Positions 1 through 8,271 are shown, numbered from the stretch's first letter. The stretch: DNA of 64,000 nt from an uncultured Paracoccaceae bacterium (GCA_951812615.1 CATOSU010000002.1:496001-560000); one strand, 5' to 3'. A program made the numbers and translations. Notes: generated from the letters alone by a model not told the origin.

Positions 1-13
1 AATTCATTAGATG

Positions 14-43
14 TCAAACAATTTTCGTCAGACATCAAACAAT
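14..43. promoter_or_regulatory. Direct repeat TCAAACAAT x2, candidate operator upstream of marR-type gene
   Basis: The 9-mer TCAAACAAT occurs at 14-22 and again at 35-43, exactly 21 bp apart (two helical turns). It lies upstream of the preferred start of the MarR-type gene at 110. MarR proteins commonly autoregulate from sites in their own promoter, so these may be half-sites. The function is inferred from position only. If translation instead begins at the ATG at 11, the repeats would be coding. Confidence 0.35.
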
Positions 44-109
44 ACTGGCGTTCCGCCGGTCAGTGTGGTGGAATGCCGGAACACCCGAACGGCAAGCTAC
101 GACTGCAAG

Positions 110-613
110 ATGAACGCTCCGGCACAACCAGACACCAAGGCCCACAAGGCAAACCTGGCAGAGGCAAGCAACGCGCTGCGCAGCCGGCCGGGTTACCTGT
201 TGCGGCGCTGCCTGCAGAACACGTCGAGCCTGTTCGATCAGGCCTGTTCCGATACCGGGATCACGATGCGCCAATACGACGTTCTCTTCGTTCTTGACCT
301 GGTCGGAGACATGACTCAGGGCGAGCTTTCGCATCTGCTGGATATCGATCGCTCAACCAACGCGCTGGTCGTCAGACTGTTGGAGGAAAAGCACCTGATC
401 GACCGCTGGAACCACCCCCGGGACAGCCGAAAGAAATGCGTCCGCCTGACAAAGACCGGACGTGACACGCTGCAACAGGTTCAGCCCCGCGCCCAAGCAG
501 CAGCGCAAAGCCTGCTTTCCGCACTTGCACCAGGGGAACAACAGGCGCTGCTGGACGCGTTGAACAAGGTGATCGATAGCAGCCCGGAATCACCCGGCGA
601 CAACAAGGGCTGA
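110..613 (+). CDS. MarR family transcriptional regulator
   Basis: A 167-aa winged-helix regulator of the MarR family. The core shows the usual dimerisation helices, then the recognition region GELSHLLDIDRSTNALVVRLLEEKHL interrupted here only for description, and the wing motif RDSRKKCVRLTKTG with the Asp-Ser-Arg of the beta hairpin. Such proteins are usually repressors released by small phenolic or oxidant ligands. The frame is open from an ATG at 11, but the N-terminal 33 residues of that longer form do not look like MarR, so I place the start at 110 (MNAPAQPDTK). The gene ends 68 bp before dctB on the same strand. Its target may lie off the left edge of the window. The ligand is unknown. 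Confidence 0.85.
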   Translation: MNAPAQPDTKAHKANLAEASNALRSRPGYLLRRCLQNTSSLFDQACSDTGITMRQYDVLFVLDLVGDMTQGELSHLLDIDRSTNALVVRLLEEKHLIDRWNHPRDSRKKCVRLTKTGRDTLQQVQPRAQAAAQSLLSALAPGEQQALLDALNKVIDSSPESPGDNKG

Positions 614-681
614 GCACCCGTCATCGGGCACAACCGACGACCCGCGCTTGCCAAGCGGGGCAGATTGGCGATTATTCGCAA

Positions 682-2412
682 ATGACGCGAACATTGTCGG
701 TCATCATTTACCTCTTTGCCGTTGCGGTCCTGACAACGTCCGTATGGTACTATTCCGCCCGTCAGACGGTCAGCGCGCTGGCCATTCGCGGCCAGTCCGA
801 CCTTGCCCTTGCCTCGGACCGGCTGGTCAGCGGGATTTCCGGGTACCGGCTGCTGGCCGTGGCACTGGCCCGCGATCCGCGTCTGCAATCGCCCGAAACA
901 CCCCGGGCCGAACTGGAAACCGTGCTGCGCCGGGCGGCGGACCTGTCCGGCGCGCTGGACTTTGTGCTGCTGAACGATCAGCGCGTCGTGCAGGCCGGCG
1001 CATCGGGCAGCGCAACCGACGCCTGGTCGGGGGAACCGCTGATCTCGCACGCGCTGCACGGAACGCTGGGCACGCACCTGATGTTCAGCGAAGAATTCGG
1101 CCGGCGGACCTTTCTGATCGCGACACCGGTGTTCGGACCCGCGGGCCCGGTCCGGCGGGTTCTGGTCGCCGCCGTCGATCTGGAGCGGATCGAGGCGGAT
1201 TTCCGCGGCGACCGCCCGGCAGTGTTCATCACCGACAATGCCGGAACGATCTATTTCACGAACCGGTCGGAACTGGTGCTGAAGTCCAGCCGCCCCGGCA
1301 CGGGAGGGGTCGGCCGGGACGACGCCGGGTTCCTGAACTACACGCCGGGCCGTTTTCCGGGCGCTGAAATCTGGACGATTTCGGCCGGACGCTACCTGCC
1401 GCGCCGGGCTTTGCGGGTGACACAGGATCTGCCGGTCATCGGTATGCGGGCCGAAGCGCTTGTTGACGTGGCCCCGGCCTTTGCCACCGCCTGGCTGCAG
1501 GCCGCCGTTGTCGGGTTTGCCATGCTGCTTTTCGGCGCGATCTTCTTTTTGGTCACGCGCCAGCGCCGCGCGCTGGCGGTGGCCAACGAAGCGCTCGAAG
1601 GTCAGGTCAGCGCCCGCACGCGGGAACTGTCTGACGCCAACATCGCCCTGCGCGCCGAGGTGAACGAACGGATCGAGGCCGAAAAGGCGCTGAAACAGGC
1701 CCAGTCAGACCTGATACAGGCCGAAAAGCTCAGCGCGCTGGGCAAGATGTCGGCCGGCATCAGCCACGAACTCAACCAACCGCTGATGGCAATTCAGTCC
1801 TTCGCCGAAAATGGCGCCCTGTTTCTGGCCCGCGGAAACGCCGAAAAGGCCGGGGCGAACCTGTCGCGTATCAGCGATCTGGCCGCCCGCATGGCCCGCA
1901 TCATTCGCAACTTCCGCGCTTTTGCCCGACAAGAGAAAGAGACCGTGAACCGGGTTGACCTGATCAAGGCGGTCGACGCAGCGGTCGATCTGGCCAGGGG
2001 CCCGCTGCAACGCCACGGCGTCGATCTGACACTGCACCTGCCGGATGACCCGCTGTGGGTTCAGGGCGGAGAGGTGCGCCTGCAACAGGTCGTTCTGAAC
2101 CTGCTGTCGAACGCGATCGACGCAATGGCCGCAGCGCCGGTTCGCCAGATCAAGGTCACCGCCGAACCCGGCGTTCCCGTCGTTCTGACGGTTCAGGACA
2201 CCGGCCCGGGCATCGCCGACCCCGACAAGGTATTCGAACCTTTCTATTCCACCAAATCCATCGGCGAGGCCGAGGGCGTCGGGCTGGGCCTGTCGATTTC
2301 CTACGGGCTGGTGCAGAGTTTTGGCGGGAATATCCGCGGGACCAACGCTGAGGGAGGCGGCGCCATATTCACCGTCGAACTGCAGCAATGGATTGACGAG
2401 GAAGCGGCATGA
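682..2412 (+). CDS. dctB: C4-dicarboxylate sensor histidine kinase DctB
   Basis: A 576-aa membrane sensor kinase. An N-terminal membrane segment (about residues 5-25) and a second one near residue 280 (MLLFGAIFFLVT) enclose a periplasmic sensor domain of about 230 residues, the PDC/PAS-type layout of DctB. A coiled coil follows, then the HisKA box with the phosphorylated His in GISHELNQP, and the HATPase domain with N box NLLSNAIDAM, G1 box DTGPGI and G2 box GVGLGLSISYGL. DctB phosphorylates DctD in response to succinate-type dicarboxylates. The stop overlaps the dctD start by 4 bp (ATGA), so the pair is co-translated. The adjacent TRAP operon supports the assignment. Confidence 0.9.
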   Translation: MTRTLSVIIYLFAVAVLTTSVWYYSARQTVSALAIRGQSDLALASDRLVSGISGYRLLAVALARDPRLQSPETPRAELETVLRRAADLSGALDFVLLNDQRVVQAGASGSATDAWSGEPLISHALHGTLGTHLMFSEEFGRRTFLIATPVFGPAGPVRRVLVAAVDLERIEADFRGDRPAVFITDNAGTIYFTNRSELVLKSSRPGTGGVGRDDAGFLNYTPGRFPGAEIWTISAGRYLPRRALRVTQDLPVIGMRAEALVDVAPAFATAWLQAAVVGFAMLLFGAIFFLVTRQRRALAVANEALEGQVSARTRELSDANIALRAEVNERIEAEKALKQAQSDLIQAEKLSALGKMSAGISHELNQPLMAIQSFAENGALFLARGNAEKAGANLSRISDLAARMARIIRNFRAFARQEKETVNRVDLIKAVDAAVDLARGPLQRHGVDLTLHLPDDPLWVQGGEVRLQQVVLNLLSNAIDAMAAAPVRQIKVTAEPGVPVVLTVQDTGPGIADPDKVFEPFYSTKSIGEAEGVGLGLSISYGLVQSFGGNIRGTNAEGGGAIFTVELQQWIDEEAA

Positions 2413-3632
2413 GCAAAACGGTGCTGGTGGTCGACGACGATGCCGCCGTGCGCGAGGCGCTGGGACAGACGCTGGAACTGGCCGGGTTCGAACCGATCCT
2501 TGCCAGCGCCTTCATCGTGGCCAAGGACCACATCACACCGGAATTCAACGGCGTGATCCTGTCAGACATCCGCATGCCGGGACGCGACGGGCTCTACCTG
2601 CTGGACTATGCGCAGGATATCGATGCCGACCTGCCGGTGATCCTGCTGACCGGCGAAGGTGACATCCCGATGGCGGTCTCGGCCATGTCCCGCGGCGCGT
2701 TCGACTTTCTGGAAAAGCCCTGCCGCAACGATATCCTGACCGGTGCCGTGGCCCGCGCCATGCGCGCCCGCGAATTGGTGATCGAGAATCGGCAGCTCAA
2801 GGCCGAGGTTGAGCGCGGAGATGCCGCCGCGCGGCTGATCTTCGGGCAGTCCGCGAAATCCGAAGCCCTGCGGGAACAGGTGCGGCGGACAGCCAAATTC
2901 GACGGTCCGGTGCTGATCGAGGGCGCCCCCGGATCCGGCATCGCCAAGGTGGCCGACGTCGTGCACCGGCTGTCCGCCCGCGCGCGCCAGCCGTTTGTGC
3001 GGATTGCTGCCGCAGCCCTCAGCCCCGCCGATCTGGACCGGCAGCTTGACACCGCCCGCGAAGGCACGCTGTTTGTGGGCGAGATCACCTTGCTGCCGCC
3101 GGAAACCCAGTTTCGCCTGCTGGAACATCTCGATGCCGCCGCCGGTGCGCGGATCCTCGCCGGAACCACCGAAAACCTGCTGGATGCCCGGACCGAAGGG
3201 GCCTTTGGCGCCGACCTCTACTATCACATCGAAACCCTGCGCATCCGGGTCCCGGCGCTGTCCGAACGTCCCGAGGACATCCCCGTGATCTTCCGGTGCT
3301 ATGTCGCCGAAGCTGCCGAAACCGCCGGAATAGCCGAACCCGAGGTCCCCGCCGACGTGATCACCGGGCTGCTGGCGCGGGAATGGCCGGGCAATTCACG
3401 CGGGCTGATGAACGAAGCGATGCGCTTCGTGCTGGGGCTGGAACCGTTGCAGGAGGCCGGTCAGCCGGGGCTCGCTGAAAAGCTGGAGCAGGTGGAACGC
3501 ACGCTGCTCATTGACGCGCTCAAACGCCATGGCGGCAACGCCTCGGCCACGGCTGCCGATCTGAAGCTGCCGCGCAAGACGCTTTACGACAAATTCACCC
3601 GGCTCGGAATCACGCCCGGCGACTACCGCTAG
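2409..3632 (+). CDS. dctD: DctD-type response regulator with degenerate AAA+ domain
   Basis: A 407-aa NtrC-class regulator. The receiver domain has the acidic pocket VVDDD, phosphoacceptor Asp53 in SDIRMPG and Lys103 in FLEKP. The central AAA+ domain is degenerate: the Walker A segment reads GAPGSGIAK with Ile in place of the catalytic Lys, Walker B reads GTLFVGEI (Gly for the first acidic residue), and the L1 loop with GAFTGA is missing altogether (about 20 residues shorter than the family). The C-terminal Fis-type helix-turn-helix (NASATAADLKLPRKTLYDKF) is intact. It should bind DNA and respond to DctB but cannot remodel sigma54 polymerase, so it probably acts with sigma70, as reported for NtrC of Rhodobacter. 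Target sites are proposed just downstream. Confidence 0.85.
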   Translation: MSKTVLVVDDDAAVREALGQTLELAGFEPILASAFIVAKDHITPEFNGVILSDIRMPGRDGLYLLDYAQDIDADLPVILLTGEGDIPMAVSAMSRGAFDFLEKPCRNDILTGAVARAMRARELVIENRQLKAEVERGDAAARLIFGQSAKSEALREQVRRTAKFDGPVLIEGAPGSGIAKVADVVHRLSARARQPFVRIAAAALSPADLDRQLDTAREGTLFVGEITLLPPETQFRLLEHLDAAAGARILAGTTENLLDARTEGAFGADLYYHIETLRIRVPALSERPEDIPVIFRCYVAEAAETAGIAEPEVPADVITGLLAREWPGNSRGLMNEAMRFVLGLEPLQEAGQPGLAEKLEQVERTLLIDALKRHGGNASATAADLKLPRKTLYDKFTRLGITPGDYR

Positions 3633-3635
3633 GAA

Positions 3636-3688
3636 CTGTGCGGGTTTCCGCACAGTGACGCCAAGTCAGTGTCCCGATCTCCGCACAG
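3636..3688. promoter_or_regulatory. Tandem DctD-type operator sites upstream of dctP
   Basis: An 18-bp palindrome TGTGCGGGTTTCCGCACA lies at 3637-3654 (with one more pair CTG/CAG at the flanks) and a second, less symmetric copy TGTCCCGATCTCCGCACA at 3670-3687. Their starts are 33 bp apart, three helical turns, so both face the same side of the helix. From memory they resemble the tandem DctD sites upstream of rhizobial dctA. They sit about 200 bp upstream of the dctP start. The first palindrome could alternatively be a weak terminator for dctD, but no T run follows it. Confidence 0.65.
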
Positions 3689-3868
3689 AGTTTCAGCAGT
3701 CAGCCTGGCCGGGATTCACGAATGCTCCGTAACAAGCTGTTTTTGCTATCTTTTCATGCCTCCCTCGTGATCCCCAGAAACCTGTTGCGACAATACCCGG
3801 CCACCGGAACAAAGACGTGGGACCAAAATCCGCCTGCCTTTTTCCGCAGGCATACCGGAGGAGAACAC

Positions 3869-4870
3869 ATGAAGTTCCTGACTACTGCCGCAACCGCGGC
3901 TGCCCTGACCCTGTCCGCAACCGGCGCCTTTGCCGCCTGCGATGAGGGCGAAATGGTGATCAAGTTCAGCCACGTCACCAACACCGACAAGCACCCCAAG
4001 GGCATCGCCGCGTCGCTCCTGCAGAATCGGGTGAACGAAGAAATGAACGGCGTCGCCTGCATGGAGGTCTTCCCGAACTCCACGCTCTACAATGACGACA
4101 AAGTGCTCGAAGCCATGCTTCAGGGCGACGTTCAGCTGGCCGCGCCGTCGCTGTCCAAATTCGAAAAGTTCACCAAGCAGTTCCGCCTCTTCGACCTGCC
4201 GTTCATGTTCAAGGACATCGATTCCGTCGATGCGTTCCAGGCGTCCGAAAGCGGCCAGGAAATGAAGGACAGCATGCAGCGTCGCGGCCTGCAGGGACTG
4301 GCCTTCTGGCACAATGGCATGAAGCAGATGTCGGCCAACAAGCCGCTGATCCTGCCGTCCGATGCCGAAGGGCTGAAATTCCGCGTCCAAAGCTCTGACG
4401 TGCTGGTCGCCCAGATGGAAGCGATCGGCGGATCGCCCCAGAAAATGGCGTTTTCCGAAGTTTACGGCGCGCTGCAGCAAGGCGTTGTCGACGGGCAGGA
4501 AAACACATGGTCCAACATCTATGGCCGCAAGTTCTTTGAGGTTCAGGACGGTATCACCGAAACCAATCACGGCATCATCGACTACCTCGTCGTGACCTCG
4601 GTGGACTGGCTGGACAGCCTCGACCCGGCGGTGCGCGACCAGTTCCTGGGCATTCTCGGCGACGTGACCGCAACCCGGAACGCTGAAGCCTTTGCCGTGA
4701 ACGAAACCGCCAAACAGGCCATCGTAGACGCCGGCGGCACCATTCGTCAGCTTGACGACGCGCAGCGCGCGGCATGGGTCGACGCGATGAAGCCCGTCTG
4801 GGACAAGTTCGCCGGCGACGTCGGTCAGGACATGATCGACGCGGCCCAGCAGTTCAATACCGGAAGCTGA
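3869..4870 (+). CDS. dctP: TRAP transporter substrate-binding protein DctP
   Basis: A 333-aa periplasmic solute receptor of the DctP family. I chose the ATG at 3869 because it follows a GGAGGAG ribosome site at 3857 and gives a classical signal peptide (KFLTTAATAAALTLSATGAFA, cleaved after AFA); the frame is open further upstream but without similarity. Mature motifs of the family are present: IKFSHVTN near the N-terminus, GLKFRVQSSDV with the substrate-clamping Arg, and the GVVDGQENTWSNIY segment. It captures C4-dicarboxylates (likely malate, succinate or fumarate) and delivers them to DctQM. It is the first gene of the TRAP operon and is separated from dctQ by a stem-loop. Confidence 0.92.
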   Translation: MKFLTTAATAAALTLSATGAFAACDEGEMVIKFSHVTNTDKHPKGIAASLLQNRVNEEMNGVACMEVFPNSTLYNDDKVLEAMLQGDVQLAAPSLSKFEKFTKQFRLFDLPFMFKDIDSVDAFQASESGQEMKDSMQRRGLQGLAFWHNGMKQMSANKPLILPSDAEGLKFRVQSSDVLVAQMEAIGGSPQKMAFSEVYGALQQGVVDGQENTWSNIYGRKFFEVQDGITETNHGIIDYLVVTSVDWLDSLDPAVRDQFLGILGDVTATRNAEAFAVNETAKQAIVDAGGTIRQLDDAQRAAWVDAMKPVWDKFAGDVGQDMIDAAQQFNTGS

Positions 4871-4881
4871 TCCGGATCAGG

Positions 4882-4914
4882 AAACGGCCCGCGCCCCGGC
4901 ACGGGCCGTTTTCA
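4882..4914 (+). terminator. Intercistronic stem-loop between dctP and dctQ
   Basis: A perfect 10-bp inverted repeat (AAACGGCCCG at 4882-4891, CGGGCCGTTT at 4902-4911) with a 10-nt loop is followed by further T residues. It lies 11 bp after the dctP stop and 25 bp before dctQ. Such elements after binding-protein genes usually act as partial terminators or RNA stabilisers so that dctP is made in excess over dctQM. Confidence 0.75.
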
Positions 4915-4939
4915 CATCCACTACAACTGGGAGGGGAAC

Positions 4940-5611
4940 ATGCATCCACATGCTGGATTAAACTGGGTCGACCGGCTGGAGGAAACGCTGATTGCGTTGC
5001 TGCTGGGTCTGATGACCCTCCTGACCTTCGCTAATGTCATCGCGCGGTACGGGTTCAATTCGAACATCCTCTGGGCGCTGGAACTGACCGTCTTCATGTT
5101 CGCTTGGCTGGTGCTTCTGGGCGCGTCCTATGCGGTGAAGAAGGGCGTGCATCTGGGCGTCGATCTGGTGATCGAACTGTCTTCACGGCCCGTGCGACGC
5201 GCGCTGGGGCTGATCTCGGTCACCGCCTGTATCGTGTTTTCCTTCCTGCTGCTGAAGGGCGCGTGGGACTACTGGGCCAACTTCGCCAACCTGCCGGCAA
5301 CCGAAGGCCGTTGGTTCCCGGCCGGGTTCGAGGAAAAGTTCCGCGAAAAGGGCTGGTACGAAGTCAACGACATCCCCCTGCCCGGTGTCCTTCGCTGGAT
5401 GGAGGCCGCCTTTAACGAAGGCGAGGAATACGAAAAGATCCCGCGCCTGCTGCCCTATCTGATCCTGCCGCTGTCCATGGCCCTGCTGCTGTTCCACTTC
5501 GTGCAGGCGGCGGTCGCGCTCTGGCTCGGAAACATCGACCGGCTCGTCGCCAGCCACGAGGTCGAAGACGAAATCGCCGAAGTGCGCGAGCAGACCGGGG
5601 AGGAATACTGA
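4940..5611 (+). CDS. dctQ: TRAP transporter small permease DctQ
   Basis: A 223-aa four-helix membrane protein of the DctQ family. Hydrophobic segments are visible at about residues 12-32, 45-65, 88-108 and 178-200, with the conserved WALELTVFMFAWLVLLGASYAVKKGVHLGVD type region in the second and third helices (described, not aligned). It is longer than the usual 160-200 aa because of a loop of about 60 polar residues between helices 3 and 4, as found in the dicarboxylate-specific subclass. It bridges the receptor and DctM. The ATG follows a GGGAGGGG ribosome site at about 4930. Its stop overlaps the dctM start by one base. Confidence 0.9.
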   Translation: MHPHAGLNWVDRLEETLIALLLGLMTLLTFANVIARYGFNSNILWALELTVFMFAWLVLLGASYAVKKGVHLGVDLVIELSSRPVRRALGLISVTACIVFSFLLLKGAWDYWANFANLPATEGRWFPAGFEEKFREKGWYEVNDIPLPGVLRWMEAAFNEGEEYEKIPRLLPYLILPLSMALLLFHFVQAAVALWLGNIDRLVASHEVEDEIAEVREQTGEEY

Positions 5612-7029
5612 TGGAAGTCGTACTGCTATTTGTTCTGGTCATCGCCTTTCTGATCATCGGCGTACCGATTGCGGTCTCGCTGGGGCTCAGCTCGGTCCTG
5701 TTCCTGCTGTGGTATTCGGACAGCTCGCTGGCCTCGGTCGCGCAAACCCTGTTTGCCGCATTCGAAGGCCACTTCACCCTGCTGGCTATCCCGTTCTTCA
5801 TCCTTGCCTCCTCCTTCATGACCACGGGCGGCGTCGCGCGCCGGATCATCCGGTTCTCGATCGCCTGCGTCGGACATTTCCCCGGCGGCCTGGCCATTGC
5901 CGGCGTGTTTGCCTGTATGCTCTTTGCCGCGCTGTCGGGGTCGTCGCCTGCGACGGTGGTCGCCATCGGCTCGATCGTCATCGCCGGGATGCGGCAGGTC
6001 GGCTACACCAAGGAATTTGCCGCCGGTGTCATCTGTAACGCCGGCACGCTGGGCATTCTCATCCCGCCATCGATCGTGATGGTCGTCTATGCCGCCTCGG
6101 TCGAGGTCTCGGTGGGCCGGATGTTCCTCGCCGGTGTCATTCCCGGCCTGCTGGCCGGATTCATGCTGATGGTCGCCATCTATGTCATGGCCAAGATCAA
6201 GAACCTGCCGAAAGGGGAATGGAACGGCTGGCGCGAGGTCTGGGAAAGCGGGCGCGAAGCCGGCTGGGGCCTGTTCCTGATCGTCATCATTCTCGGCGGC
6301 ATCTATGGCGGGATATTCACCCCGACCGAAGCCGCCGCCGTGGCCGCCGTCTATGCCTTCTTCATCGCCACCTTCGTCTATCGCGACATGGGTCCGCTGG
6401 CCGCCCCCCGGTCCGGCAGCCTGTCAGCGGCGATGGTCGGAGATCCCGGCGACGTCGACGGCCGCACTAATTTGCTGCAAAAACCCTGGGCCGTCGTCAC
6501 GGCATTCTTCCACCGCGACACCAGACACACCTTGTTCGAAGCCGGCAAGCTGACCATCACGCTTCTGTTCGTGATCGCCAACGCGCTGATCCTCAAGCAC
6601 GTGCTGACCGACGAACAGGTCCCGCAGCACATTGCCGAGGTGATGCTGTCGGCCGGGTTCGGACCAGTGATGTTCCTGATCGTCGTGAACGTGATCCTGC
6701 TGATCGGCGGGCAGTTCATGGAACCCTCGGGTCTGCTGGTGATCGTTGCGCCGCTGGTGTTCCCGATCGCCATGGAACTGGGCATCGACCCGATTCACCT
6801 GGGCATCATCATGGTGGTGAACATGGAAATCGGCATGATCACACCGCCGGTCGGGCTCAACCTGTTCGTGACCTCGGGCGTCGCCTCGATGCCGATGATG
6901 TCGGTGGTCCGCGCCGCGCTGCCCTTCCTCGCCGTCCTCTTCGTGTTCCTGATCATGGTCACCTACATCCCGTGGCTGTCGACCTTCCTGCCGACCACGT
7001 TCATGGGACCCGAGATCATTACCAAATAG
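5611..7029 (+). CDS. dctM: TRAP transporter large permease DctM
   Basis: A 472-aa polytopic membrane protein of the DctM/IT superfamily, which carries the Na+-driven transport of the dicarboxylate. The conserved signatures are seen: the FFILASSFMTTGGVARRI region, LFAALSGSSPATVVAIGS, and ICNAGTLGILIPPSI with the duplicated counterpart GMITPPVGLNLF near the C-terminus. A soluble insertion of about 60 residues (roughly 255-315) between the two halves is longer than in many family members. It starts one base inside the dctQ stop codon, so translation is coupled. A strong terminator follows. Confidence 0.92.
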   Translation: MEVVLLFVLVIAFLIIGVPIAVSLGLSSVLFLLWYSDSSLASVAQTLFAAFEGHFTLLAIPFFILASSFMTTGGVARRIIRFSIACVGHFPGGLAIAGVFACMLFAALSGSSPATVVAIGSIVIAGMRQVGYTKEFAAGVICNAGTLGILIPPSIVMVVYAASVEVSVGRMFLAGVIPGLLAGFMLMVAIYVMAKIKNLPKGEWNGWREVWESGREAGWGLFLIVIILGGIYGGIFTPTEAAAVAAVYAFFIATFVYRDMGPLAAPRSGSLSAAMVGDPGDVDGRTNLLQKPWAVVTAFFHRDTRHTLFEAGKLTITLLFVIANALILKHVLTDEQVPQHIAEVMLSAGFGPVMFLIVVNVILLIGGQFMEPSGLLVIVAPLVFPIAMELGIDPIHLGIIMVVNMEIGMITPPVGLNLFVTSGVASMPMMSVVRAALPFLAVLFVFLIMVTYIPWLSTFLPTTFMGPEIITK

Positions 7030-7073
7030 GCTGGGTTTCAGTCTCTCCCCGCCGACCGGTTCGCGGCCGGCGT

Positions 7074-7117
7074 CCGTGGCCGGGTCGGTTCAAACCGATC
7101 CCGGCCGCGGAATTTTT
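7074..7117 (+). terminator. Rho-independent terminator after dctM
   Basis: A long GC-rich hairpin (arms at 7074-7090 and 7093-7110, pairing CCGTGGCCGGG with CCCGGCCGCGG and TCGGTT with AACCGA) is followed by AATTTTT. It ends the dctPQM operon and faces the convergent DUF2892 gene. Confidence 0.85.
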
Positions 7118-7155
7118 CTCACCACAGCACATTCTGCTCCGGTGTCCGGGATCGC

Positions 7156-7350
7156 TTATCCGTTCTTCAACGGACAGGTGCTGATCCCGAGGATGGAATA
7201 GATCGGGCAGTTGCCGATCAACCCGGTCGCCAGCGGCACCAGACCAATCAGACCCCACATCGTCTGCGGTCCTACAAATACGAGCGATAAGAGCACTAGG
7301 CCAAGGATAACGCGCAGAACACGGTCAATGGTGCCTTCATTTCTGGACAT
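7156..7350 (-). CDS. DUF2892 (YgaP-type) inner-membrane protein
   Basis: A 64-aa protein with two hydrophobic helices (LRVILGLVLLSLVFVG and GLIGLVPLATGLIGNCPIYSILGI). The pattern MSRNEGTIDRVLRVILG at the start and GNCPIYSILGISTCPL at the end is diagnostic for DUF2892, the membrane part of YgaP-like rhodaneses. The two Cys residues near the C-terminus are typical of the family. Members often accompany sulfane-sulfur or thiosulfate genes. It lies 72 bp downstream of a Crp/Fnr-type regulator on the same strand and is probably its target or operon partner. Confidence 0.85.
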   Translation of the reverse strand: MSRNEGTIDRVLRVILGLVLLSLVFVGPQTMWGLIGLVPLATGLIGNCPIYSILGISTCPLKNG

Positions 7351-7410
7351 GATTAAACCCTCCGGTTATTGAGATTGATGTCCAGTCTTACCGGCGATCC
7401 GTTGCCCTCC

Positions 7411-7429
7411 GCGGTGACAGAGTCACCGC
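7411..7429 (-). other. Stem-loop at the 3' end of the Crp/Fnr gene
   Basis: A perfect 8-bp inverted repeat GCGGTGAC / GTCACCGC with a 3-nt loop overlaps the stop codon of the Crp/Fnr regulator. There is no T run on either strand, so it looks more like an RNA processing or stability element between regulator and DUF2892 gene than a terminator. Confidence 0.4.
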
Positions 7430-8019
7430 AGGCCTGCGGCAACTTGTTCCAATGCCCGTCGATTGAGAATTGCAATGCCGTCAGCCTTTTGTTCGACCCA
7501 CCCCTTTTTTGCGAATTCTGCAAGCCTCCGGGTCACATAGGCGCGTCCCGAGGCGGTTTCGGTGGCCAGAGCCGAATGCGTTGCTTCGACCAGAACAGAT
7601 GACCCGGCCATCCGCAAAAGCACTCGGGCAAGCCTCTCATCGAACCCCGTCAGGGCGACGTCCTCGACAAGCTGTTGGTATTCGGCAAAGCGGGTGGCGA
7701 CAGATGCCATGATCAAATCGCGAAACGCTTCATCATCCGAGAACTTTTCATGAAGTGCGTTCGCCGGGACCAGTTGTCCGGCGATATCCGTCTCGGCAAC
7801 GCCTTCTGCTGCGTAGGGCTGATCGTTGATGAGACAGGACAGGGTTTGAAGACAAACTTCGCCGGGTCGGACCCTGTACAAAACAACCTCGCGACCGCTC
7901 GGCCCCGTCAGGGTCACCCTGATCGAACCCTCGGTCAGAACAACAAATCCCGGGCAGGGCTGACCGGGCCGGAACAGGATCTCACCCTTCGGCACCACAA
8001 TACTGGACGCTTCTGTCAT
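7423..8019 (-). CDS. Crp/Fnr family transcriptional regulator
   Basis: A 198-aa regulator. The N-terminal cyclic-nucleotide-binding-like beta barrel (IVVPKGEILFRPGQPCPGF to about residue 105) lacks both the cAMP-binding Arg-Ser pocket and the four-Cys Fe-S cluster of Fnr. The C-terminal HTH (residues about 145-190) reads HSALATETASGRAYVTRRLAEFAKKGW. The barrel carries a pair of Cys in GEVCLQTLSCLIND, a motif I associate with Crp/Fnr proteins encoded beside DUF2892 genes, which suggests thiol or persulfide sensing. It is transcribed towards the DUF2892 gene. It is shorter than typical Crp (about 210-230 aa) at the N-terminus. Confidence 0.88.
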   Translation of the reverse strand: MTEASSIVVPKGEILFRPGQPCPGFVVLTEGSIRVTLTGPSGREVVLYRVRPGEVCLQTLSCLINDQPYAAEGVAETDIAGQLVPANALHEKFSDDEAFRDLIMASVATRFAEYQQLVEDVALTGFDERLARVLLRMAGSSVLVEATHSALATETASGRAYVTRRLAEFAKKGWVEQKADGIAILNRRALEQVAAGLR

Positions 8020-8271
8020 CCGTGTTCCCGACCGCCTCTGAGCTTATTGCAGGGCAGACACTAAACACCCGTCCCGACAAGCGAAACAGCATTTGTGGCG
8101 TTGGACCGCCCTGTCGACCGCGGCCACCATCCCCTCCCCTGAGCGAAAATTCGCCCAGAAAACAGGGCGCTTGCGACCCTTCGAGGTGTCGACTTAGACT
8201 GGCACCTGCAAGCGGCGGGCGTTACGTTGCCGCTTTTGATTGCAAAACGGACGGGTCATAGCGGGGAGGCA

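Noticed and set aside
3819-3834. Possible sigma54 -24/-12 box upstream of dctP (GG-N10-GC)
   Set aside because: Only the GG and GC dinucleotides match; the surrounding consensus is poor and the DctD encoded here cannot activate sigma54 polymerase.
7370-7390. Fnr-box-like sequence TTGAG-N4-ATGTC between the Crp/Fnr gene and the DUF2892 gene
   Set aside because: Only one half resembles the TTGAT-N4-ATCAA consensus, so it was not annotated as an operator.
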